DNA from: CALBPI01 sp038533155
GTDB lineage: Bacteria > Pseudomonadota > Gammaproteobacteria > Steroidobacterales > Woeseiaceae
Assembly (NCBI GenBank): GCA_038533155.1
Contig: JBCAZH010000009.1
Coordinates: 1 to 64,000 of the forward strand
Direction of reading: 5' to 3'
Length of the DNA stretch: 64,000 nucleotides
Shown here: one piece after another, positions 45,078-53,779 of the stretch
Layout: the number at the start of each line of letters is the position of its first letter
Numbering within the stretch: the first letter of the stretch is position 1
The notes under the pieces: model-generated
The model's input: only the letters and a program-made list of their open reading frames with translations
The model's database searches: none
Told to the model about the DNA's origin: nothing
Program-made: the position numbers and the translations under genes

Positions 45078-46264
45078 TCATCGAACCAGAACAGACCTAC
45101 TCTCAAGTGACGGCGGTACTACCCGTCAATAGCGTGGGCGCGGTTACGGAGGCGCTCCTCGCCCATCCCGGCGCCTGCGCGACAACCTGGCAAGCGAGAG
45201 GCACACTGCTGCGCGAGCATTGGTGGCAAAAGTACCTACCGCCGATCAGCCCTGCGAAGTCGATCGTACAATTTCTCGCGCCTGCCGTTGAGACACCTGC
45301 GCTTGTCGGTCAAGTGGTCGAGGCCAGCAAGTTGCACCAACAAGCGACCGGTGCCGTGTTCTCCAACGCGTGCGACCGGACGCTGTTCGGCTCGCAATTT
45401 CGCGAATGGCCAGTACAGGAAACCGCCGCGGCTTCCTCGCAGTCCCACAACCTCACCGACAACCTGAACATCATTTTCTGCACCGTGTCGCACCATCTAT
45501 CGCCAAAAGTCAGCAAGGCCGCGATCGACGCTGGCGCGCATGGCCCTATTGTCTACTACAGCGAGGGGCGCGGCCTGCGCGACCGGCTCGGATGGCTCAG
45601 AATCACCAAAGACCACGAAAAAGAAGTGTTGCTGGTCATCGCGGAGGAAGAGAACGCACAGAGAATTTTCGATGCAATGGCCAAGGCCGGTGAGTTCCAT
45701 TTGCCAGGTCGCGGCTTCATGTATCGACTGATTATCGACCGCGGTATGTTCCATCTCGCATCGCGAGTCTCGCATCACCATCACCGAGCGAATATGCAAC
45801 AGATCATCCGAGCGATCGATCATCTCAGTGGTCATACGCATTGGCGTGATCAAGCGGTGCTGGATGTGGGTCACGATGCCAGAGCGGTCGGTATCGACAA
45901 CTTGCCAACGGTGAAACCTCGCCTATCCAATCAAGCACGCCTATCGGCAATCTGTCCAAGAGATCGATCCGAAGCCATCATGGACATGCTGCTAGACAGC
46001 GGCGCACCCGGACTATCCCTTCATTATGGACAGTCGCTTCGCAAAGACTCAGACGGCGAGATAGCACATGTCGAATACGCGCTGCTACACAGCGTGTTAC
46101 CAGCCGATCTTGCGGACCAGTTGTTTGAGTCTGCTCACCAACCCACGACGGCAGAACAGCTGAAGGATGTTTGCTTGTTCAGCCATAAAATTCCCGAGGT
46201 CGCGTGCTACGTGCCCGGGCGCAAAGGCTACCGAGAGTCTGATACCAACTCAGCAGCAGCCTAG
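45074..46264 (+). CDS. protein with three tandem PII-like domains
   Basis: A 396-residue cytosolic protein. I see three ferredoxin-like PII-type units. The first (about 10-110) begins VTAVLPVNSVGAVTEALL. The second (about 130-225) is the best match, NIIFCTVSHHLSPKVSKAAIDAGAHGP, then GLRDRLGWLRITKDHEKEVLLVIAEEENAQRIFDAM and LPGRGFMYRL. The third (about 285-370) is ARLSAICPRDRSEAIMDMLLDSGAPG. Classical PII proteins are single-domain trimers that bind ATP, ADP and 2-oxoglutarate; here one chain could build a whole pseudo-trimer. Its four-base overlap with the DUF1538 gene points to a sensor for that transporter. Confidence 0.82.
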   Translation: MIIEPEQTYSQVTAVLPVNSVGAVTEALLAHPGACATTWQARGTLLREHWWQKYLPPISPAKSIVQFLAPAVETPALVGQVVEASKLHQQATGAVFSNACDRTLFGSQFREWPVQETAAASSQSHNLTDNLNIIFCTVSHHLSPKVSKAAIDAGAHGPIVYYSEGRGLRDRLGWLRITKDHEKEVLLVIAEEENAQRIFDAMAKAGEFHLPGRGFMYRLIIDRGMFHLASRVSHHHHRANMQQIIRAIDHLSGHTHWRDQAVLDVGHDARAVGIDNLPTVKPRLSNQARLSAICPRDRSEAIMDMLLDSGAPGLSLHYGQSLRKDSDGEIAHVEYALLHSVLPADLADQLFESAHQPTTAEQLKDVCLFSHKIPEVACYVPGRKGYRESDTNSAAA

Positions 46265-46284
46265 CTGTATATCAATGCGGGCTC

Positions 46285-46677
46285 TTAACGCGGTCGATGG
46301 AGTCCGCAGATTTTGTGGCCATCGGGATCGGTGAAATAACACAGATGCATGACACCCATGGAACCTTCACGTGGCCCCGGTGGCTCTTCGATACTGGTTG
46401 CACCATTTGCGATCGCGGTGTCATGTAGCGCCTTCACCTGCTCGGGCGAATCGCAGAGAAACCCAATCGTCGATCCATTGGCAACGCTAGAGGGTTCGCC
46501 ATTGATCGGCTCGCTCAAGCAGAAAGTCGATCCGTTGTGTCGATAAAACAGCCGCGTTTGCCCAGTAGGATTCACATTGACCAACGGCTCACCCGCACCA
46601 AGTACAGCGAGCACCGCGTCATAAAACTGACGGCTCTTTTCGATATCGTTCACGCCGATCATCACGTGACTCAACAT
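46285..46677 (-). CDS. VOC family protein (glyoxalase/bleomycin-resistance fold)
   Basis: A 130-residue vicinal oxygen chelate protein. It opens with MLSHVMIGVNDIEKSRQFYDAVLAVLG, has a central TIGFLCDSPEQVKALHDTAIANGA, and ends CYFTDPDGHKICGLHRP. His and Glu residues that may chelate a metal are present at both ends. The substrate is unknown. GAGGGG precedes the ATG. Convergent with the PII-like gene. Confidence 0.85.
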   Translation of the reverse strand: MLSHVMIGVNDIEKSRQFYDAVLAVLGAGEPLVNVNPTGQTRLFYRHNGSTFCLSEPINGEPSSVANGSTIGFLCDSPEQVKALHDTAIANGATSIEEPPGPREGSMGVMHLCYFTDPDGHKICGLHRPR

Positions 46678-46711
46678 AGCTAGCCCCTCTTCAGGAAAAA
46701 GTCCTGTCTTT

Positions 46712-48271
46712 CTAAAACTCGTAGCGTATTCCAGCAGAAATGACGCGCTCTTCGTAGTTATCTAACCGCTCAACCGACTGAAACTGTGTAAACGCGCTAA
46801 GCCCGCCCGCAACAGGACCACCGGCGCGACGTTGTCTCGCTCCGCGAATCACCGTCGACAAACCAAAAGACCACGTGAAGTACTCAGTGTCAAACGGGTC
46901 CGTTGGAACGGCGAATGTGAATGCTTCATTGCCAGCGCCTGAGTAACGGGCACGAATCACCCGCCCTTCGTCCTCAAACTCATAGTGGTATTCGGTCGTG
47001 ACGTACGGAATCACCACACCGAACGAAGGCGTTAACGTCCACTGAAAACGAACACCGAGCGCCGTGTCGACCGATCGAAACGACTGCTCGTCGATCGTCA
47101 AATTGAAACCATCCGAGTCGATCAGCCCGCTCAACGAATTGAAGCTGCGAGCTTCGTCGAATGCATCCACCGTGATGTCCAAGTAGTCGATACTGAGATA
47201 GGGTTCAACGGTAAATCGTGTCGATCCCAACCGATAGCCCAGATCAAACGTCGCATTGACGATACTCGCCTCGGGCGAACTGGTGGCGGTTGAGTTCGAA
47301 TCCTCAACCTCTGGGTTGAAAGACGGATAGCGAATATCGCGTTGCATGTCGTAATCCAACGACTGGAACCCAAACGAACTTGCCCAGTACCACCGCGCAC
47401 CGTTAAACATCCCGAAGACCAGTCCGCCGGTTCCTTCAGCATCGATGCCACCATCAACGACCGATCTCGAGTTAGTGTCGTTGTTGAAGTCGACGCGTTG
47501 ATCGCTGTAGGTGCCGATCACGCCCAGCACGAAGTCGTTCGCGAATCGGTAGTCGATGCCGAGTGCGACCTCGGAACCGTCGATATCGAAAGCGTTCTCA
47601 TTGCCTGTCGGATCCTTCTCTCCATCGCTGACAGACACGTTCAAAAAACCGCCCCATGGACTTGCCACGGCGCGTCCGCCTGATGGGTCTGCATCCAGAC
47701 GCTTGGCGACTTGCATAGCGTCGGCATAGACTTCGTCAGGAACCCAATTGCTGGTGAGCGAGAAACCGCGCGCACCTTGCCGAAGTGCGGATATTCGAGT
47801 CGCGAAATTTGAGAGTTGATTCGACGAAAACTGGGTCGCCATCGAACCCTGGACGGCGAGCTCTTCGGCCGCAGTCCACCGAAGCGCAGTGCCGAGCCCT
47901 CGCTGATCGACGCCCAGACTCGACACCGTCGATCCTTCGCCGAGCAGTTCATTGGCTGAGTGGACCAGCTCACGCGTCGTAAAGTAAACGAAGAACTGGA
48001 GGTCCGTGCACCCATCCGGACGCAGTACTGCATCGGGCGCGGCGACCGAATCAAATACTCCACCCGGATTGCAGACAGAGTCCAGTGCTTCGAATGTTGC
48101 CTGGTTAGCGGCGGCTGCCGCACGCTCAACCGCGTTGGCGAACACCAAGCGCGAGTCGGTCAAACCAGGACCAGGGTCAGCGCTTTGCGCAAGCGCACCC
48201 GCACTGATGGCCAATCCGATGGCGACACTTATCCCGCGGCGAATGGTCCGCCGCCTGCTTTCACCCTTCAC
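46712..48271 (-). CDS. autotransporter-type outer-membrane barrel protein
   Basis: A 519-residue protein with a cleavable signal (RRTIRRGISVAIGLAISAGALAQ). A helical segment of about 200 residues with two cysteines follows, then a C-terminal beta-barrel domain (from about residue 240, with FANDFVLGVIGTYSDQRVDF). It ends in SAGIRYEF, the Phe-terminated signal for outer-membrane insertion. The passenger is short for an autotransporter. The GTG at 48271 has GGGAG ten bases upstream and a basic n-region; the open frame reaches 48502 but overlaps the OmpA gene. It leaves a 163-base leader with no feature I can support. Confidence 0.82.
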   Translation of the reverse strand: MKGESRRRTIRRGISVAIGLAISAGALAQSADPGPGLTDSRLVFANAVERAAAAANQATFEALDSVCNPGGVFDSVAAPDAVLRPDGCTDLQFFVYFTTRELVHSANELLGEGSTVSSLGVDQRGLGTALRWTAAEELAVQGSMATQFSSNQLSNFATRISALRQGARGFSLTSNWVPDEVYADAMQVAKRLDADPSGGRAVASPWGGFLNVSVSDGEKDPTGNENAFDIDGSEVALGIDYRFANDFVLGVIGTYSDQRVDFNNDTNSRSVVDGGIDAEGTGGLVFGMFNGARWYWASSFGFQSLDYDMQRDIRYPSFNPEVEDSNSTATSSPEASIVNATFDLGYRLGSTRFTVEPYLSIDYLDITVDAFDEARSFNSLSGLIDSDGFNLTIDEQSFRSVDTALGVRFQWTLTPSFGVVIPYVTTEYHYEFEDEGRVIRARYSGAGNEAFTFAVPTDPFDTEYFTWSFGLSTVIRGARQRRAGGPVAGGLSAFTQFQSVERLDNYEERVISAGIRYEF

Positions 48272-48434
48272 GCTATTGAAACTCCCATTCCGTTTAGTCG
48301 CACTGACCTTCTTTGCCCATTCGACAGAGATCCCGACCTGCGATGTCGGTGAGACCGTGACTGGCCTCGCGAGTGTGAACCGTTCTGACGCTCGGGACAA
48401 TCGCATCCGTCGCAGGCTGCCGGATTCGTTGTAC

Positions 48435-49400
48435 CTATTCGACGAGGACCAGCTCGATTCGCCGATTGAGTGCTTGTGCAGACTCCGAGTCGAAAGCTGC
48501 AATCGGCTCCGAACCTCCGCGGCCCTCGGCGTCTAACCGACTTTCCACAATGCCAGCGCCGATCAGCCAACGGATCACTGCTTGAACTTGTCGCTCGGAC
48601 AGACGCTGATGGTCGGTCTCATCGCCACCGGATGCGGTATGTCCAACCAGCAAATAGCGCGCATCTGGTGCGCGCCTCATCAGTTCTGCCAGGGCATTTA
48701 ACGTTGGATCGGACGCGGAAAGTATGGAATCCGTGCCAGCCTCGAAATGGATGCCGTACAGATCGATGAACCCCTCCAGCGCAAGTCCGGCCGCAAGCGT
48801 TTCGACATCTTCCTTTCGTGGGCCAATTTCGACACGAAGCTCGAGCGTCTCGCCACCAACCACAACGCCCTGTCCACTGCTCGACTCGTAGTCGGCGTGG
48901 CTAGCCCAGACTGACACAGGACCGTTGCGCACTTCGGCGAAAGACGCCGCGCCGAATTCGCTGGATTCTGTGTCGCTGCCACGAATCTCGACCAGCGCAC
49001 CCGCGATCGGCTTGGAGCTACTCGCGTCGACGACTGTGATCGATACGGCGCCGAAGGACGGACGCGTCAGACCGATCGCAGCAAAGATACGAGCGCCGGG
49101 TTCCGTGGCGAACGACTTCGTATACTCCTCGAACGGGGAAAGTGTGACGGTGACGGTGTAGGGGCTACCCTCCACGTCGATTTCGCCGGTTCTGCCAGAA
49201 GCATTGGTCGTGACGGTTGTATCACCAACGGTGACGCGCGCGCCCTCAAGCGGCGCTTCAGTGGCTGCGTCGTAGACTGCTGCGGAGAAAGTTCCGGTGG
49301 CTGTGTCGTTTGAAGCTGCAAGGGCACCATGCACAGACGCAAGACACACGAGTAAGCAAGCGGCAGCAACCGAGTGCCGCACCCATATCTTTTTACTCAC
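48435..49400 (-). CDS. OmpA-family protein with carboxypeptidase-regulatory-like domains
   Basis: A 321-residue exported protein. A signal peptide ending SVHGALA is followed by two Ig-like units resembling CarboxypepD_reg (FSAAVYDAATEAPLEGARVTVGD and VSITVVDASSSKPIAGALVEIRG). A C-terminal OmpA peptidoglycan-binding domain completes it (FEAGTDSILSASDPTLNALAELMRRAPDARYLLVGHTASGG, ending LNRRIELVLVE). It probably anchors the outer membrane to the wall. The GTG at 49400 has GGAGG nine bases upstream. Confidence 0.83.
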   Translation of the reverse strand: MSKKIWVRHSVAAACLLVCLASVHGALAASNDTATGTFSAAVYDAATEAPLEGARVTVGDTTVTTNASGRTGEIDVEGSPYTVTVTLSPFEEYTKSFATEPGARIFAAIGLTRPSFGAVSITVVDASSSKPIAGALVEIRGSDTESSEFGAASFAEVRNGPVSVWASHADYESSSGQGVVVGGETLELRVEIGPRKEDVETLAAGLALEGFIDLYGIHFEAGTDSILSASDPTLNALAELMRRAPDARYLLVGHTASGGDETDHQRLSERQVQAVIRWLIGAGIVESRLDAEGRGGSEPIAAFDSESAQALNRRIELVLVE

Positions 49401-49477
49401 GCTTGGTGCCCTCCAGATCACAAACGCAGTGTTCTTTCGAGGTTACGCATTATCCGTGACATTCCGGCCAAAAAATC

Positions 49478-50650
49478 TCAGCGCGCGGTCGACGGCTCCA
49501 AACCATAATTGGACGACCTCGAGATGGGGACCAGCAAAAGCAGACACAAAGCCATGCCGATACCGGTCGCGACCGGCAATCCGCCGAGCCCGAACTTACC
49601 CACAATCGCGCCTGCGAGAATCGCGGCCCACGCGAACCCGCTGGTTTGGAGCGGCGTCGAGATTGCACCCCAACGCCCATCCGCATCCAGCGATCCCGCC
49701 AAATCCAACAGGACCGGGAAGTTGAATTGCAACGCGAACACCGCTGGCACCAACGCCACGTAGAATTGAAACGGCGACGTCGCGTGGATAACGCCGTACC
49801 ACCCAATCGCGCAACAGACATAGGCAATCGCCAGCGGTCGAATAGGTCCGACGCGCGTGCTGACCCAGCCGCCAGCGACACATGCACCTGCCGAGATCAA
49901 CAGCAACAGCCCGATACCTCGGCCGGCCTCGGCATAGCTCAGACCAAGGTTCTGCGCGACACTAAACATGTACGTAAAACCCAACCCCGAGCAAGTCACG
50001 AAAATAACCGCCATCGAGACCGTCGCGACGGCGCGAACACTAAATACCAAGCGTCTCGTTGCTGCGCTTGCCGTTTGCGTAGTGTCCGACTCGCGGAAGC
50101 CGAGCATTGCCATCACGAGGACGACTGCAACCGCCGCGGCAGCACCGTAACCACCAGCGAGCCCCTTGGTCTGAACCGCCGAACCGATCAAAGCGATCAT
50201 CGAAGACATGAGTAACACCGCAACCATATCGACGATGCCGAACAGTGGCCCTGGCGTGTGTTGCGTTGCGATGACTCGCGAGCAGGCTCCCATCAAAACA
50301 CCGACCGCGATGCCGCTGAGCAACTGCGCGGTCAGCACGACGACTAGGGAGTCTGGAACGATCGCACTGACAACTTCCGACGCAACCAACAATCCGCCAA
50401 GCGCGAGTGCCAAGACTCGTAACGAAAATTTGGTGGCTAAGATCGAGGCCAATAGCGAGGCGCAAGCGATCCCGACAAACGGCATCGCAACGGCCAGCCC
50501 AGCCACGGCGTCAGACCACCCGTTTTGCTCGACGAACCGGGTCAGGAGAACCGGTTTCATTGCGCTAAACAGCGTCGACATGCTGTAGGCCGCCGACCCA
50601 GCCAGCAAGAGTCTCCAATGCCCTTTGATGGACGGAGCTGCGCGGTTCAA
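49478..50650 (-). CDS. MFS transporter coupled to a 2OG oxygenase
   Basis: A 12-helix carrier of about 390 residues. Motifs are weaker than in drug exporters (LASILATKFSLRVLALALGG for loop 2-3). Its best start is a TTG at 50650 whose TTGA overlaps the oxygenase stop, with AGGTTCGAGG upstream; the frame is open to 50749. It is the last gene of the nucleoside hydrolase-ureD-ureA-oxygenase operon, suggesting uptake of the oxygenase substrate or export of a product. Confidence 0.82.
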   Translation of the reverse strand: MNRAAPSIKGHWRLLLAGSAAYSMSTLFSAMKPVLLTRFVEQNGWSDAVAGLAVAMPFVGIACASLLASILATKFSLRVLALALGGLLVASEVVSAIVPDSLVVVLTAQLLSGIAVGVLMGACSRVIATQHTPGPLFGIVDMVAVLLMSSMIALIGSAVQTKGLAGGYGAAAAVAVVLVMAMLGFRESDTTQTASAATRRLVFSVRAVATVSMAVIFVTCSGLGFTYMFSVAQNLGLSYAEAGRGIGLLLLISAGACVAGGWVSTRVGPIRPLAIAYVCCAIGWYGVIHATSPFQFYVALVPAVFALQFNFPVLLDLAGSLDADGRWGAISTPLQTSGFAWAAILAGAIVGKFGLGGLPVATGIGMALCLLLLVPISRSSNYGLEPSTAR

Positions 50651-51582
50651 GCCTCGAACCTTTTCTTGTGCGACGCCTCGATTTTTTTCTGCAAGTGTGC
50701 GCCTGCGCTTGTTGGCGCAAACCTGGCCGGATTGGCCGCGGACACACAACTTGGCAACGCTGCGACCTCGGTTGCGCTATCCGGATCGACGAATAACGCG
50801 ATCGACTGTCGGACCTGCTCGCCGTACCTCGGTTGTACACGGTGTTGGGTCGACCGATAGCGCCCGTTGGTCCAGACCTCCAGCAGATCGCCCGCGTTGA
50901 TCACGATGTCACCCTCCGTCGCCGCAACCGGGACCCAAGCACCTTGATCGGTTTGGACCTCCAGCCCGCTGACACCGTTTTGGAACAAGAGTGTGAGTAA
51001 GCCGTAGTCGGAGTGCGCGCCTGCACCCAGCTGGCCGGCTGTAACCGCGCCATCGTCGACCGGCGGGTAATGCAACAAGCGTAGCGTCACGTTCTCACCC
51101 GAATGACAACGCTCGAAGAAATCGGTGTCCGTGTTCAGCGCCAACGTCAGCGCCCGCATGATCCTAAATGACGCAGTCAGGCACACCGCGTAGAAATCCG
51201 TCATCAACTGACCGAATTCCATCGATGGCCAGCGGGAGGTCTCTGGCGCTCGATGCACAAGATTGCGCATGGTGAACGTCTCTTTCAGATCACCCGGCGC
51301 GGTCGGATCCAAGTTCTCTTGCGCAACCCCTTGGTAACCGAAGTTGTCGCTGGCTGAACGATAACCGCACCGTTGTTTTTCGTTCGACGACGTCGCAAAG
51401 AAGCGACGACTTTGTTGGAATACCGCATGTAGCATGTGGTCCGGGATACCGAGGTTTCTAACCGCCATAAATCCGACTTCACTCAAAGCGGTATCAACGG
51501 TCTCAGCGATTGCGTGTTGGCGCGACGGATCCTGATCAAAACCGTCGAAATCGATCACTGGAATCTCAGTGAACGCACTCAC
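50647..51582 (-). CDS. isopenicillin-N-synthase-like Fe(II)/2OG oxygenase (copy 1)
   Basis: A 311-residue oxygenase. The N-terminal DIOX-N part (IPVIDFDGFDQDPSRQHAIAETVDTALSEVGFMAVRN) is followed by the jelly-roll core with HSDYGLLTLLFQ (HxD), distal His in YRSTQHRV and the 2OG-binding RQS. The family includes nucleobase oxygenases such as thymine 7-hydroxylase as well as antibiotic and hormone enzymes. Coupled by ATGA to ureA, and to the following MFS gene, it likely acts on a nitrogenous compound; substrate unproven. Confidence 0.85.
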   Translation of the reverse strand: MSAFTEIPVIDFDGFDQDPSRQHAIAETVDTALSEVGFMAVRNLGIPDHMLHAVFQQSRRFFATSSNEKQRCGYRSASDNFGYQGVAQENLDPTAPGDLKETFTMRNLVHRAPETSRWPSMEFGQLMTDFYAVCLTASFRIMRALTLALNTDTDFFERCHSGENVTLRLLHYPPVDDGAVTAGQLGAGAHSDYGLLTLLFQNGVSGLEVQTDQGAWVPVAATEGDIVINAGDLLEVWTNGRYRSTQHRVQPRYGEQVRQSIALFVDPDSATEVAALPSCVSAANPARFAPTSAGAHLQKKIEASHKKRFEA

Positions 51583-51881
51583 CGTATTGGGTCGTGAACC
51601 GTGACCAGTTTGGTGCCGTCGGGAAAAGTCGCTTCGACTTGAACGTCATGGATCATCTCCGCTACGCCCTCCATGACCTGGTCTCGGGTGATGACGTGGG
51701 CACCCGCTTGCATAAGATCCGCGACACTCTTGCCATCCCTCGCGCCTTCCACGACGAAGTCTGAAATCAGCGCGATGGCCTCGGGATGATTCAGTTTGAC
51801 CCCGCGTTCCAGACGCCGTCGCGCAACGATCGCCGCCATCGAAATGAGTAGTTTGTCTTTTTCCCGAGGAGTCAGCTGCAT
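51579..51881 (-). CDS. ureA: urease subunit gamma
   Basis: The 100-residue structural subunit (MQLTPREKDKLLISMAAIVARRRLERGVKLNHPEAIALISD) ends FPDGTKLVTVHDPIR. The frame is open to 51905, but the ATG at 51881 is the family start. It follows ureD after 13 bases and overlaps the oxygenase start by four. Its partners ureB and ureC are separated from it by 8.5 kb, which is unusual. Confidence 0.97.
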   Translation of the reverse strand: MQLTPREKDKLLISMAAIVARRRLERGVKLNHPEAIALISDFVVEGARDGKSVADLMQAGAHVITRDQVMEGVAEMIHDVQVEATFPDGTKLVTVHDPIR

Positions 51882-51894
51882 GGTGGTTCCAAAA

Positions 51895-52758
51895 TCAACA
51901 ATCAAACACGCGGGGCAACTCGAACCCCTGCAACGCTGGTATTGCGTTAGCGCCTGACTTTAGGTGATCGAGCAAGCGAATCAAAGTCATGCGAAGCGTC
52001 GCCGGATTGGCCGCCACGGCTCTGACGACAACCGCAGGTCCAACCAACGTCGCACCGCTGATCGCGGGATCGCTCGCCAGCGCATCGCGAACCGTCTGCA
52101 ACACGGCATCCAGGCTCGGCGCGACAATCACCATCGTCATCATCGAGATGTTGCCGCCGAGCACAGCAGGTTGAGCGATCCAGCGTTGGAGATCGCCATC
52201 TCGATCGCTATCGAATTCGAACCGATCCGCCCAAACCAGCTGGCCTTGATCGTAGATCTCCCAGTGATCGGTCAAAGCACCCGACCGAACGGATTCGCCC
52301 ATGGCGGTACGACCCAACGTCCAAGTCTCGGCAGCTAGCAACCCGGCGCCAGTCGCAAGATCGGCGCGCCAGCGACGCTGCAATCGCGCACCGTCGAACA
52401 GTATCGTTTCCTGTGGAAGCCACACGGCGCGAGCTTGCGCCCCGATATCGAGCTGATTGTCTACCTGCGCCTTACCGGCGCGTGATCGATAGATACGCTC
52501 GGCCGCCTGTGTCGTGACGACCGCGTGCGTCTCCGGGGCCCAAGTGGCGGTTTGCACGACCCGGTCACCGTCGGTCATGCCACCGGCGGTATTAAGCAGT
52601 ACCGCCTGTAGCGGCTCGCCGGGATCAATCCTCGGCAGTCGAATCTTGCTGCAGCCACGCTGATACAGCGTGTCCACGACCGTCTTGCCGCCGCGCAGTT
52701 TAAGACCGAGACGGGCCTCACCCTCTGCGCGTGGCAGTACTTTGGGCGCAGCGCTCAA
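51895..52758 (-). CDS. ureD: urease accessory protein UreD
   Basis: UreD (UreH) is the scaffold that binds apo-urease and recruits UreF-UreG. The 287-residue beta-helical protein shows LNTAGGMTDGDRVVQTATW, VTTQAAERIYRS and WLPQETILFDGARLQRR. Its start overlaps the nucleoside hydrolase stop by four bases. Confidence 0.95.
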   Translation of the reverse strand: MSAAPKVLPRAEGEARLGLKLRGGKTVVDTLYQRGCSKIRLPRIDPGEPLQAVLLNTAGGMTDGDRVVQTATWAPETHAVVTTQAAERIYRSRAGKAQVDNQLDIGAQARAVWLPQETILFDGARLQRRWRADLATGAGLLAAETWTLGRTAMGESVRSGALTDHWEIYDQGQLVWADRFEFDSDRDGDLQRWIAQPAVLGGNISMMTMVIVAPSLDAVLQTVRDALASDPAISGATLVGPAVVVRAVAANPATLRMTLIRLLDHLKSGANAIPALQGFELPRVFDC

Positions 52759-53714
52759 CCGAGTCGCCTCAGAGTCTGTTCATAGGCATCGAGCACTTGG
52801 TCTGCATCGACGCCGACCGCGACTTGTTGAATGGGTAGGCCATCCCACGCGCCTCGCGGGAATACCGCGTTCTCGGGTGACTGGATCGTCTGGCCGATTG
52901 CAATGCCCTCGGTCACTGCACGCAATGCGCCACGTTGAAGAGAATACGCTTGCGGTGTCACCAACCAAGCCAGCGCCGACGAATCGTGAACGGGAAACCC
53001 ATGCTGATATCCCTTGCTCGCGTAGAAGCGCGCGTAGAAACGGCTAATGTCATAGACAAACTGACCGGCCGGACCTGCCTGGTCTCGAATGCGTTGCATG
53101 CGATCCTCGGTCATCACAATCTGCATCGTGACATCCAACCCCACCATGGTCAGCGGCCATTCGGCACAGAACACTTGATCGGCAGCATGCGGGTCGCCGG
53201 CAATATTCGCCTCTGCGCACGGAGACACGTTGCCACCGTAGCCGGCGACTCCCAATGCGCCACCCATCACCACGACTTGGCGCACTTTCGACGCGATGGC
53301 GGGATCCCGCGACAATGCCGTCGCAAGATTGGTTAATCGACCGACCGCGACCAGCGTGACATCCCCTGGGGATGCGTTGACCGTGCTGACAATAAAGTCC
53401 GCCGCGTCCTCCGCGCCTGCCGAACCTTTAGGTTCCGGCGGATCGATATTGCCAAGTCCGTCAGTGCCATGCACGAAGTCCGGCACCGGTCCGGTCGGCA
53501 CCTGCAGCGCCGCATCAGCACCGCAATAGACGCCGCACGACAAGCCGATCCGCTCGACGATATGCAACGCATTACGCGTCGTCAGTGCGACCGATGCGTT
53601 GCCACGGACCGTGGTCAGACCCAACAGCTCAATCTCGGGATGCGCGTGAGCGAATACGATCGCCATTGCATCATCAACGCCCGGGTCTGTATCAAAAATT
53701 ACCTTGTGCACCAT
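52755..53714 (-). CDS. nucleoside hydrolase (IunH/RihA family)
   Basis: The family cleaves ribonucleosides to free base and ribose with a calcium-bound active site. The 319-residue protein has the DTDPGVDDAMAI signature, VVMGGALGVAGYGG, EANIAGDPHAADQVF and the distal HDSSALAWL metal site. The ATG at 53714 is preceded by GAGGTG; the GTG at 53723 lies inside it. It is the first gene of the ureDA operon and suggests that nucleosides feed this pathway. Purine or pyrimidine preference is not readable. Confidence 0.9.
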   Translation of the reverse strand: MVHKVIFDTDPGVDDAMAIVFAHAHPEIELLGLTTVRGNASVALTTRNALHIVERIGLSCGVYCGADAALQVPTGPVPDFVHGTDGLGNIDPPEPKGSAGAEDAADFIVSTVNASPGDVTLVAVGRLTNLATALSRDPAIASKVRQVVVMGGALGVAGYGGNVSPCAEANIAGDPHAADQVFCAEWPLTMVGLDVTMQIVMTEDRMQRIRDQAGPAGQFVYDISRFYARFYASKGYQHGFPVHDSSALAWLVTPQAYSLQRGALRAVTEGIAIGQTIQSPENAVFPRGAWDGLPIQQVAVGVDADQVLDAYEQTLRRLG

Positions 53715-53723
53715 CGATTGCAC

Positions 53724-53751
53724 CTCAGTGTCGCCGACTCAGTGTGGCAGA
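53724..53751. repeat. tandem 14-bp repeat in a divergent promoter
   Basis: CTCAGTGTCGCCGA at 53724-53737 is followed directly by CTCAGTGTGGCAGA at 53738-53751, with 12 of 14 bases identical. It lies in the 65 bases between the divergent nucleoside hydrolase and MFS genes and may be a two-site operator for both units. Confidence 0.55.
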
Positions 53752-53779
53752 ATGCGCCTAGAGTTGGGAGCAAGAAATC

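Noticed and set aside
46690..46712. Short CAGGA/TCCTG hairpin between the VOC and autotransporter genes
   Set aside because: Only five pairs with no consistent T tract, so it is not a supported terminator.
47288..47309. TTCGAATC within an inverted repeat, resembling a tRNA T-arm
   Set aside because: It lies inside the autotransporter gene, and no acceptor, D or anticodon stems surround it.
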